From contig CAYTQK010000134.1 of assembly GCA_964439745.1 (NCBI GenBank), forward strand, positions 1 to 8,816: DNA of 8,816 nt. The letters are read 5' to 3'. Each line of letters begins with the position of its first letter. Positions within the stretch are counted from its first letter, which is position 1. The notes beneath the pieces are model-generated. The model saw only the letters and a program-made list of their open reading frames with translations, had not been told where the DNA came from and did not search any database. Source of the stretch: CAYTQK01 sp964439745 (GTDB lineage Bacteria > Desulfobacterota > Desulfobacteria > Desulfobacterales > Desulfosudaceae). Of this stretch, positions 1 to 6,340 are shown piece after piece. The position numbers and the translations under genes were made by a program.

Positions 1-80
1 ACATGGTCGCCCCGGTCGTGAAAAAAGTATTCCAGGCCATTGGTGAGGAAGCCAAGCAAAAGGCGATTTTACCACGATGA
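1..80 (+). CDS. C-terminal tail of an unidentified protein (5' end outside window)
   Basis: An open frame enters from the left edge (codons in phase with base 3) and ends at TGA 78-80. The visible 25 residues run from MVAPVVKKVFQAIG to the final ILPR. The stop overlaps the start of the next gene in an ATGA (77-80), the usual sign of a translationally coupled operon, which supports it as a real gene end. The VAPVVKKV stretch resembles the 'AAPVFKxI' seen near the end of transpeptidase-type penicillin-binding proteins (FtsI/PBP family). Twenty-five residues are too few to assign it, so that resemblance is only a hint. Confidence 0.5.
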   Translation, partial: MVAPVVKKVFQAIGEEAKQKAILPR

Positions 81-1252
81 TTTTGCGCCGACGCGAGCCC
101 ATTGTTCCCCAACCGTTTGCCGTTTATTATGTGCCTGCTTTCCTCCTGGCCTTGGCCGGTTTTGCAGATTCGGTCTACCTGTCCCTCTCTCATTACCGGG
201 TGCACACGGATATCTCCTACAAAAGCTTCTGTGCCATCTCGCGGGCCATTAACTGCGACACGGTTTCCCAGAGTCCGTATGCGATTTTCCTGGATGTGCC
301 GGTACCGCTCTGGGGAGTGATCGGATATTTTTTCTTTCTGCTGCTGTTGATCTTTGCCGGCCGGGACGCCCGGCACCAACCCACGGGGAAGAAACGGGGC
401 TGGACCGCGCTGACAGCAGTGGCCCTGGCCTTTTCCATTTACAGCATTATCCTGGCCCTGATTTCCAATTACCTCATTCACAGCTACTGCATCATGTGCA
501 TCGTCAGCTACGGCATCAATTTCGCGCTGCTCTTCTACTGCTGGCTCATTCGGCGGCGGTTTTCAGAAATTCGTCTCATTCGTGGGATGATCGCCGATGT
601 CCGTTTTTTCCTTTCCGCCCGCGGATACCAACTGAGCTGGGGCTTGCTGGGCGCGGGTGTTGTGCTGGTCTACCTGTTTCTGCCCCATTACTGGGAGATA
701 CGTCCGGCAGAACTGGATATTTCCCTGCCCCACGGCCTGACAGCAGAAGGACATCCCTGGATCGGCGCTGCCGATCCGAAGCTGACCATCGAGGAATTCA
801 CCGATTATCTATGCTTCCAGTGCCGGAAAATGCATTTTTACCTGCGGGAGCTGGTCGAGGCCAATCCGGACACCCTCCGCCTGGTGCACCGGCATTTCCC
901 GGTGGACCATCAATTCAATCCCCTGGTGAGGGAAGCCTTTCACGTGGGCTCCGGGAAAATGGCCCTGCTGGCCATTTTTGCGGCGGAGCAGGGAAAATTC
1001 TGGGAAATGAACGACCAGTTGTTCATAGTGGACCGGGGCAGTCTGTCCGTGAAAGAGCTGGCCGAAAAAACCGACCTTTCGGCGTCCGACCTGGTCCGGG
1101 CGCTGCGCAGCTCCCGGACTCACCGGGTTCTAAGGCAGGACATCCGGGACGGGATAGAGCTGGGGGTTTCCGGAACGCCCAGTTATGTCATCAACGGCGA
1201 AGTATATCTTGGCGTGATTCCTGCGGCCGTCATTAACAGGGTGGTTCAGTGA
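77..1252 (+). CDS. VKOR-DsbA fusion: vitamin K epoxide reductase domain joined to a periplasmic thioredoxin-fold domain
   Basis: This 391-residue inner-membrane protein is predicted to make disulfide bonds in exported proteins, combining a DsbB-like quinone reductase and its DsbA-like partner in one chain. The N-terminal half (about 15-160) has several hydrophobic segments and VKOR hallmarks: loop cysteines C52 and C60 (the latter in INCDTVSQS), the VPLWG motif near 76-80, and the quinone-proximal C138-I-M-C141 pair in a membrane helix. A further membrane segment (about 187-203) leads to the periplasmic thioredoxin-like domain. That domain has C246-F-Q-C249 as active site and the cis-proline in GTPSY (P368). 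Established family chemistry: electrons pass from substrate to CXXC, to the loop cysteines, to the membrane CXXC, to quinone. CFQC is unlike the CPxC of classical DsbA. The start overlaps the previous stop by 4 bp; AAAGG at 59-63 is a rather distant Shine-Dalgarno. Confidence 0.93.
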   Translation: MILRRREPIVPQPFAVYYVPAFLLALAGFADSVYLSLSHYRVHTDISYKSFCAISRAINCDTVSQSPYAIFLDVPVPLWGVIGYFFFLLLLIFAGRDARHQPTGKKRGWTALTAVALAFSIYSIILALISNYLIHSYCIMCIVSYGINFALLFYCWLIRRRFSEIRLIRGMIADVRFFLSARGYQLSWGLLGAGVVLVYLFLPHYWEIRPAELDISLPHGLTAEGHPWIGAADPKLTIEEFTDYLCFQCRKMHFYLRELVEANPDTLRLVHRHFPVDHQFNPLVREAFHVGSGKMALLAIFAAEQGKFWEMNDQLFIVDRGSLSVKELAEKTDLSASDLVRALRSSRTHRVLRQDIRDGIELGVSGTPSYVINGEVYLGVIPAAVINRVVQ

Positions 1253-3099
1253 GACCTTATCCACCAGGAGGGAAAAAACAGCCGATCCTCTTGCAGGCGG
1301 GCCGGAGGAGCCTGGCCGGCGCAGTCCTGATCGCGGTGATGACCGTGGCGGTCTATTATCAACTGCCCTGGCATTCCTTTGTCACCCTGGATGATGCTGC
1401 CTACGTGACCGCAAACAGCCGGGTTCAGGAGGGACTCAGCCTGGAGAATGTCAGCTGGGCGCTGATCACAAGGCATGCCGAATTCTGGCATCCGCTGACC
1501 TGGATTGCCTACATGCTGGACACGGAAATCCACGGCGTCCGGGCGGGCGGCTACCTGCTCACCAACCTGGTGCTCCATCTCTTGACCAGCCTGCTGGTCT
1601 TTTTTTTTCTGCAAAAATTCACCGGCCGCAACTGGGCCGCCTTTCTGGCAGCCAGCCTGTTTGCCGTTCACCCGCTCCACGTGGAGGTGGTGGCCTGGGT
1701 ATCCGGACGCAAGGAGTTGTTGTGCGCTTTCTTCTGGCTGCTGGCCCTGCTGGCCTATGGATATCTTGCCCGGGCCCCGCTGCAGCGGCGCCGGCAGGCG
1801 GCGGTGGCGGCCTGTTTCGTGCTGGGCCTGATGGCCAAGCCCATGATCGTGACCCTGCCTTTTGTCCTGCTGCTGCTGGATTACTGGCCGTTGGAGCGGG
1901 ACCGGCCGGCGCTGGCAGCAGAAGGGGCGGTCCGGCGCTGGCTGCCGCTGGTCCGGGAAAAAGCGCTTTTGTTCGTACGGGCCGGGGCCGGGAGCATAGT
2001 GGCCATGACTGCCCAGCAGGAGGGAGGCGGGATCGCTTCCCTGAGCGGGTCCCCCTGGCCGGAACGGATGGCCAACGCCCTGACGGCCTATGGGCTGTAT
2101 CTGAAAAAATTTTTCTGGCCGGAAAATCTGTCTGTTTTTTATCCCGTGCCCCGTCCGCCGCTGCCTGCCGTTATTCCGGCGGCCATGGGGCTGCTGCTGG
2201 GCCTGATAACGGTGGCTCTTCTCCGCAAGGCCGGCCAACGCCGGTATCTGCCCGTCGGCTGGCTCTGGTTCCTGGGAACCCTGGTGCCGGTCATCGGAAT
2301 CGTCAAGATCGGTGATTTTTTCATGGCAGACCGGTATATGTACATGCCGCTGCTGGGGCTGCTGGTTATGTTGTCCTTCGGCCTGGATGAAATGCTGTCG
2401 GCGCCGGCCAAGCGCTGGCGCTTGGCCGGCAGGGTTATGCTTCCGGTGCTGCTGATCGGCTCTTTTCTGCCCCTTGCCCATAACCAGGTTTCCGTCTGGC
2501 AAAACAGTCATACCCTGTATACCCATGCGCTGGCTGTCAATCCGGACGATTTTCTGGCCCACCATGCCCTGGCCAAGCTGCTGGCGGACAAAGGCGATAT
2601 GCGGGCCGCCACTTATCATTTTTCCCGGGCGGCACATCTGCGGCCGGACAAGGCCGCCCTGTGGGTTGTCCTGGGGCGGGCCCGGGCGGCGGCCGGGCAG
2701 TGGCCGGAGGCCGCCACTGCCTTTACCCGGGCCCGGCGCGAGGCGCCGGCACATCCCGCGCCCTGGGTCTATCTGAGCGGCACCGCCGCCGCCCGGGGCG
2801 ACTTCAAAAAAGCGGTGCAATTACTGCTGCGGTGCCTGGAAGCCGAAGAACGGCAAACAGGGGAGGGGGTTGATTTTTCCGGCCGGGTAAGGAAATATTA
2901 CCGGCAGGGGCTGGCTGCCGAGAAAGACGGCCGGGACAAAAAGGCCGCAGAATGCTATCGCCGGGCCTTGACTATCGCCGGACTGGATCTGTCGGCCAAG
3001 GGACTGCGGCGGCAGATGGCCGGCGATTATGACCAGTGGTCGGCCGAGCGGAGACCACAAGGAGCTGTCATTGAAGATTGCCACCCAGCGCAGGATTGA
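1249..3099 (+). CDS. TMTC-like polytopic membrane protein with C-terminal TPR repeats (putative GT-C glycosyltransferase)
   Basis: This 616-residue protein has a membrane half (about 20-410, roughly ten hydrophobic segments) and a soluble helical C-terminus. Features shared with bacterial relatives of the eukaryotic TMTC O-mannosyltransferases are L47-D48-D49 after the first membrane helix (the acidic loop motif of GT-C enzymes), FWHPLTW (79-85), the HPLHVEVVAWVSGRKELL region (141-158), AKPMIVTLPFVLLLLDYWPL (196-215) and ADRYMYMPLLG (360-370). From about 432 to 580 there are about four TPR-like units, for example AHHALAKLLADKGDMRAATY and ALWVVLGRARAAAGQWPEAA. The likely role is transfer of a sugar from a polyprenyl-phosphate donor to a protein or glycan outside the membrane, with the TPRs binding a partner. 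That role is inferred; bacterial members are mostly uncharacterised. Start GTG overlaps the VKOR-DsbA stop (GTGA 1249-1252), implying coupling; the next ATG (1339) would cut into the first membrane helix. Confidence 0.85.
   Translation: MRPYPPGGKKQPILLQAGRRSLAGAVLIAVMTVAVYYQLPWHSFVTLDDAAYVTANSRVQEGLSLENVSWALITRHAEFWHPLTWIAYMLDTEIHGVRAGGYLLTNLVLHLLTSLLVFFFLQKFTGRNWAAFLAASLFAVHPLHVEVVAWVSGRKELLCAFFWLLALLAYGYLARAPLQRRRQAAVAACFVLGLMAKPMIVTLPFVLLLLDYWPLERDRPALAAEGAVRRWLPLVREKALLFVRAGAGSIVAMTAQQEGGGIASLSGSPWPERMANALTAYGLYLKKFFWPENLSVFYPVPRPPLPAVIPAAMGLLLGLITVALLRKAGQRRYLPVGWLWFLGTLVPVIGIVKIGDFFMADRYMYMPLLGLLVMLSFGLDEMLSAPAKRWRLAGRVMLPVLLIGSFLPLAHNQVSVWQNSHTLYTHALAVNPDDFLAHHALAKLLADKGDMRAATYHFSRAAHLRPDKAALWVVLGRARAAAGQWPEAATAFTRARREAPAHPAPWVYLSGTAAARGDFKKAVQLLLRCLEAEERQTGEGVDFSGRVRKYYRQGLAAEKDGRDKKAAECYRRALTIAGLDLSAKGLRRQMAGDYDQWSAERRPQGAVIEDCHPAQD
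2403..2430. repeat. Perfect 13-bp inverted repeat with 2-nt centre, inside the TMTC-like gene
   Basis: The left arm GCCGGCCAAGCGC (2403-2415) and right arm GCGCTTGGCCGGC (2418-2430) are exact reverse complements around TG. It falls in the codons for about residues 385-394 (APAKRWRLAG), a basic loop between two predicted membrane helices. No T-tract follows, so it is not a standard terminator. Function is unknown; it may be a coincidence of high GC and codon choice. Confidence 0.7.
3059..3064 (+). promoter_or_regulatory. Shine-Dalgarno that fixes a TTG start for the GT9 gene
   Basis: AAGGAG at 3059-3064 lies 6 nt before TTG 3071. The in-frame ATG at 3029 has no comparable site and would lengthen the overlap with the previous gene from 29 to 71 bp. 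The TTG is therefore the better start. Confidence 0.7.
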
Positions 3100-4300
3100 C
3101 CGTATCCTGGGAACACTGATCTGCCGGGGATTGTCCCTGCTGCCGACGCCGGGCCCCGGCAGTCGCGCCACGGATTCCGGACAAGTCCGGAGAATCCTGG
3201 TTGTCTTGCTCTCAGAGATGGGCAGCCTGACCCTGGCCGGGCCCCTGGTGCAGCGCCTGCGCGAAAAGTTTCCCGGCGCCGCCGTGGAAGTGCTGACCTT
3301 TGCCCGCAACCGGGAGATCATTGAACTCATCGGACTGGTCCCGGCCGGCCATATCCATACCATCCGGGACGAGTCCCTGGCCCGGTTCGCGGCGGACAGC
3401 CTGGTCTTTGCAGTTCAAAGCAGACGGCAGCGGCCGGATGTCGTGGTGGACTGCGAACTGTTTTCCCGGATCAGCAGCATCTACTCCTTTTTTTCCGGCG
3501 CACCGGTGCGGGCGGGTTTTTACCGCTATACCCAGGAAGGGCTGTACCGGGGCGAGTTCATCAACCGGCCGGTCTCATACAACCCCTACCTGCATATAGC
3601 ACGCCAGTTTCTCAACCTGGCCGAAGCGGTGGACGCCGACGAACAACCCAATACCAAGCGTCTGACCGGTTCCGAAGATCTGGTCATGCCGGCGGTAAAG
3701 ATCGCCGCCCCGGAAAAAGAGAAAATGGCCGGGCGCATCGCGTCCGCCTTCCCGGTTCTGGATATCGGCCGACGCCCCCTGGTGATTCTGCATCCTGGCG
3801 GCGGTCTTCTGCCCATCCGGGCCTGGCCGGTTGACTATTATGCCCGGGTAGCCCGGACCCTGACGGAATCCGGCTGCAGCGTTGCTGTTACCGGAACGCC
3901 CGACGACCGCCCGCTGGCCGATATGATTGTGAAGGGCTGCGACGGGAAGCATTGTGCCGATTTGACCGGCTTTACCCGATCCGTATCTGAATTGCTGGCC
4001 GTGTTTGGATGTTCCCGCCTGCTGATCACCAACGACGGCGGTCCGGGGCACTTTGCCGGGCTGGTTTCCCTGCCCAGCATTATCCTCTATGGTCCGGAAA
4101 CGCCGGTATTGTATGGGGCGCTGAACAAGCAGGCCGTTAACCTGTATGCCGGCTGCGCCTGTTCACCCTGTCTGACCGCCTATAACCACAGAAATTCCCC
4201 CTGCGACGGCAACAATTTTTGCCTGCGGGCGATTGCACCGGAAACCGTCCTCAGCACGGCCAGGTCGCTTTTGGGCCGGGACAAGGAAAACCCGGAATGA
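3071..4300 (+). CDS. Glycosyltransferase family 9 (heptosyltransferase-like) protein
   Basis: From the TTG at 3071 this is a 409-residue cytoplasmic or membrane-associated GT-B enzyme of the GT9 (ADP-heptose:LPS heptosyltransferase-like) family. The first Rossmann domain starts with RILVVLLSEMGSLTLAGPL (41-59). The second holds VILHPGGGLLPIRAWP (238-253), VAVTGTPDD (271-279) and the donor-site signature TNDGGPGHFAGLVSLP (320-335), then LYGPETPVLYG. Classical WaaC/WaaF enzymes have a Gly-Asp in the first loop whose Asp is the proposed catalytic base. Here it reads MGS (50-52), so that Asp is absent. A cysteine-rich stretch follows the donor site (C362, C364, C367, C378, C384). It probably adds a sugar to an LPS core or other envelope glycan; donor and acceptor cannot be named. 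It overlaps the previous gene by 29 bp. An ATG start at 3029 would add 14 residues. Confidence 0.88.
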   Translation: MKIATQRRIDRILGTLICRGLSLLPTPGPGSRATDSGQVRRILVVLLSEMGSLTLAGPLVQRLREKFPGAAVEVLTFARNREIIELIGLVPAGHIHTIRDESLARFAADSLVFAVQSRRQRPDVVVDCELFSRISSIYSFFSGAPVRAGFYRYTQEGLYRGEFINRPVSYNPYLHIARQFLNLAEAVDADEQPNTKRLTGSEDLVMPAVKIAAPEKEKMAGRIASAFPVLDIGRRPLVILHPGGGLLPIRAWPVDYYARVARTLTESGCSVAVTGTPDDRPLADMIVKGCDGKHCADLTGFTRSVSELLAVFGCSRLLITNDGGPGHFAGLVSLPSIILYGPETPVLYGALNKQAVNLYAGCACSPCLTAYNHRNSPCDGNNFCLRAIAPETVLSTARSLLGRDKENPE

Positions 4301-4431
4301 AGGCTGGCTGGCGCGTCCTTTCGCTGATACTTGTTTTGATGCGCCGGCCAGAGAAAGGCACCGGCTGGCAGCGCGGACTTTTTACTTTGGAAATGATAAA
4401 ATTGGTGAAAATATTGAATAGGGCAGGATGA
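4297..4431 (+). CDS. Possible small ORF, 44 aa, coupled on both sides
   Basis: This reading frame fills the gap between the GT9 and GT-C genes exactly. Its ATG overlaps the GT9 stop (ATGA 4297-4300) and its TGA overlaps the GT-C start (ATGA 4428-4431). AAGGA at 4283-4287, 9 nt upstream, could serve as ribosome site. The peptide starts MKAGWRVLSLILVLM, a short hydrophobic run, then becomes basic and ends KILNRAG. I recognise no family. Its codons (ATA, TTG, AAA, AAT, AGG) are more AT-rich than those of its neighbours, which argues against a long-standing gene. It may instead be a translated spacer that passes ribosomes to the next gene, or plain non-coding spacer. Confidence 0.3.
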   Translation: MKAGWRVLSLILVLMRRPEKGTGWQRGLFTLEMIKLVKILNRAG

Positions 4432-6191
4432 TGGAGAAAAGCCATTCAAATGTCCGGTTGAGGCTGGTTCTGTTTGGCGCGGTCGCGCTGTTTGCCCTTG
4501 CTCTGGGCCTGGGTCTGCCGCGTCCCTGGCTGCCGCCCCTGCTGCGGTACACCGGATATTATTTTGTGCTGGCCGGATTTGTGGTCTGGGCGGTGCTGGT
4601 GGTCCGGGCCGGGCGGGGGCGCTGGCGGGCTTTGCTGAAAGCCCACTACCCGGCGCTGCTGCTGGCGGCGGGACTGATGGTGTTGACAGGTCAGTTGTCG
4701 CCGCCGCAGTTCAAGATTCTGGGCGACGAAGCCAACCTGGTGGGCACCTCCATGTCCATGCATTTTGAAAAGACCACCGCCGTCCCCCTGCATGGGCTGG
4801 GCCTGGATTACTACCACTTTGATTACCACGGCCGGATAGATCAGCGGCCGTTGCTGTTTCCCTTGGTGGTTTCCCTGGTCCATGCCGGGCTGGGCTACAG
4901 CGCCTATAACGGGATGGTGGCCAACCTTGTTATCGGGGGGCTGCTGCTGTTTGTCTTTTACCTGCTGCTGACCCGGATGTTCTCCCGGATTTACGGCCTG
5001 GCCGGGATGCTGCTGCTGGCCGCTTTCCCGGCCTTCGTTTTCTGGGTAACAGCCAGCGGGTTTGAGGTGTTGAACCTGTTTTACCTGGTGGTGGTTTTGT
5101 ATGTGCTGTATGGGCTGAGGCGGGGCCGGGAGGTCGGTGTGGCCGATGTTCGCCAGGTTGACCGGGCGGAACTTCTTTTTCTGAGCCTGGTGCTGCTGGC
5201 CCAGTGCCGCTACGAATCAGTCCTGTTTTTTTTCGGCCTGGTGGCGGCCTGGTCCCTGCTGCTGGACAAAAAAATGATCGCGGCCTATCGCTGGCCGACC
5301 CTGCTGGTGCCGCTGCTGCTGCTGCCGGTCCTCTGGCAGCGTCGTTATACTTTTTTTCATGCCGCCGTGCAGTCCGGGTCAAATTCTCAAACTCCGGAGC
5401 AGGTCTTCAGCCTAAGCAATCTGGCGGAGCATCTGCCGGTAAACCTGTTTGTTTTGTCCGGCCTGGATCCCGCCCTGGGTTTTATGCCGGTGGTGGCCCT
5501 GATGGCGGTGCCCGGCCTTTATCTGGCGGGTAAAAAATATATCCTGGATTTTCCAACCATTCGACCTGAAAACAGGGTTGTCGCCGGTTTCGCGTTACTG
5601 ACCGTTATCCCGCTTTTTCTGCTTTACGCGGCCTTTTACTGGGGAAACCTGAGCAGCCCCATGGACAACCGCCTGGCCATGGTTTTTCTGCCGTTTTTGG
5701 TGCTGCCGGCCCTTTACTGGCTGTTCCGCCTGTCGGCCGGAGACAGCGGCCAGGGCCGGCTGCTTTTGATCGGCCTGGCGGTGGTGCTGCTGCTGTATTA
5801 CCGGCCGGTGGCGGAACAACAGCGGATTATCCGGGGAAAATCCCTGACCCATGAGTACAACCAGGTGCTGGATTATCTTTATGCCAATTATGACCCCGGT
5901 CGCCAGAAAATACTGATCATTTCCGACCGCACCAATTTTTACACCATTCACCAGGCGGGTTCCCTCGGGTTCGGGCAGGCCAACCAGCAGGCCGCCCGCC
6001 TGAAAAAATTTGACGACATATACTATGATCATATTCTGGCTTTGCAGCGCGGTAATCCGGTTACCAATCAGCTGGAGCCGGTCACCGTTCTGAACGAATC
6101 GTTTATTTTAAAGCCGGTTAAACGGATCGACGTCTCACCGGATAATTACGTGCTGATTTCCGAGGCGGATATCCGTCTGCCGGTTGAGTGA
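4428..6191 (+). CDS. GT-C fold polytopic glycosyltransferase (GT39/ArnT-like)
   Basis: This 587-residue inner-membrane protein has about twelve hydrophobic segments (first at roughly 11-30, 43-60 and 74-90; last near 445-459) and a soluble tail of about 115 residues. The loop after the third helix has G99-D100-E101-A-N, the acidic motif that marks GT-C enzymes of the PMT/ArnT superfamily. It is followed by QRPLLFPLVVSLVHAGLGYS (139-158), the usual 'RPPLFPxL' region at the start of the next helix. PMDNRLAMVFLPFLVLP (411-427) fits the late conserved region. Such enzymes take a sugar from a polyprenyl-phosphate carrier and pass it to lipid A, glycan or protein at the periplasmic face. The substrate is unknown; the nearby GtrB-like and YdjC-like genes could make its donor. 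ATG 4428 and 4431 are both possible starts, with only a weak AGG upstream, consistent with coupling. Confidence 0.85.
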   Translation: MMEKSHSNVRLRLVLFGAVALFALALGLGLPRPWLPPLLRYTGYYFVLAGFVVWAVLVVRAGRGRWRALLKAHYPALLLAAGLMVLTGQLSPPQFKILGDEANLVGTSMSMHFEKTTAVPLHGLGLDYYHFDYHGRIDQRPLLFPLVVSLVHAGLGYSAYNGMVANLVIGGLLLFVFYLLLTRMFSRIYGLAGMLLLAAFPAFVFWVTASGFEVLNLFYLVVVLYVLYGLRRGREVGVADVRQVDRAELLFLSLVLLAQCRYESVLFFFGLVAAWSLLLDKKMIAAYRWPTLLVPLLLLPVLWQRRYTFFHAAVQSGSNSQTPEQVFSLSNLAEHLPVNLFVLSGLDPALGFMPVVALMAVPGLYLAGKKYILDFPTIRPENRVVAGFALLTVIPLFLLYAAFYWGNLSSPMDNRLAMVFLPFLVLPALYWLFRLSAGDSGQGRLLLIGLAVVLLLYYRPVAEQQRIIRGKSLTHEYNQVLDYLYANYDPGRQKILIISDRTNFYTIHQAGSLGFGQANQQAARLKKFDDIYYDHILALQRGNPVTNQLEPVTVLNESFILKPVKRIDVSPDNYVLISEADIRLPVE

Positions 6192-6240
6192 TGGCAGACT
6201 GGAGCGACGCGCGGCCGGGGCCGGAATAAGCGCGGGACTG

Positions 6241-6267
6241 CCAGGGAAGGGGTTCCGTGGATTTTAT
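6241..6267 (+). terminator. Weak intrinsic-terminator-like hairpin after the GT-C gene
   Basis: CCAGGGAA (6241-6248) can pair with TTCCGTGG (6253-6260) across a GGGG loop with one G-G mismatch, and ATTTTAT follows. The stem is short and imperfect and the T run is only four bases, so termination would be partial at best. Confidence 0.3.
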
Positions 6268-6275
6268 CAAAAAGA

Positions 6276-6305
6276 TCAACAGCAACCGTGGTTGTATTTT
6301 ATAAT
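6276..6305 (+). promoter_or_regulatory. Sigma70-type promoter candidate for the GT2-deacetylase-sulfotransferase block
   Basis: A consensus TATAAT lies at 6300-6305 and TCAACA at 6276-6281 matches four of six bases of TTGACA, with an 18-bp spacer. This sits in the AT-rich part of the gap, about 36 bp before the start codon. The expected transcript start near 6312 would give a leader of about 30 nt. Confidence 0.5.
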
Positions 6306-6328
6306 AAATTAAAGCACATAAGCAGGCC

Positions 6329-6334
6329 GGAGGG
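6329..6334 (+). promoter_or_regulatory. Strong Shine-Dalgarno of the GT2 gene
   Basis: GGAGGG at 6329-6334 is 6 nt before ATG 6341. It is the best ribosome site in the window and supports this start and the idea that a new transcription unit begins here. Confidence 0.75.
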
Positions 6335-6340
6335 TATCGC

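Larger units (their letters stand above)
6192..6340. other. Intergenic regulatory region between the two gene blocks
   Basis: This is the only sizeable gene-free gap. It drops from GC-rich to clearly AT-rich (about 6261-6315). It holds a weak hairpin with a T-rich 3' side, a promoter-like element, a direct repeat of CCGTGG (6255-6260 and 6286-6291) and the ribosome site of the following gene. A 12-codon frame at 6191-6229 overlaps the preceding stop but looks incidental. Confidence 0.7.

Noticed and set aside
357..379. Short hairpin GCCGGG-ACG-CCCGGC in the VKOR coding region
   Set aside because: Six-base GC stems are expected by chance in DNA of this composition, and no T-tract follows.
496..1236. 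A 246-codon + strand frame inside the VKOR-DsbA gene
   Set aside because: It is out of frame with the strongly supported VKOR-DsbA protein, is rich in Arg, Pro and Gly, and has no family motif.
1246..2820. A 524-codon open frame on the minus strand opposite the TMTC-like gene
   Set aside because: It is rich in Gln, Pro, Arg and Gly with no recognisable domain, the composition expected from the antisense of a Leu- and Ala-rich membrane protein. The + strand frame has clear family motifs.
4337..4385. Possible terminator (GCCGG...CCGGC followed by a TTTTT run) between the GT9 and GT-C genes
   Set aside because: The stem is about 5 bp with a 13-nt loop and the T run starts well past it. The tight gene coupling on both sides argues for read-through.
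6191..6229. A 12-codon frame whose ATG overlaps the GT-C stop
   Set aside because: It is very short, has no ribosome site of its own that stands out, and leads to a non-coding gap instead of another gene.
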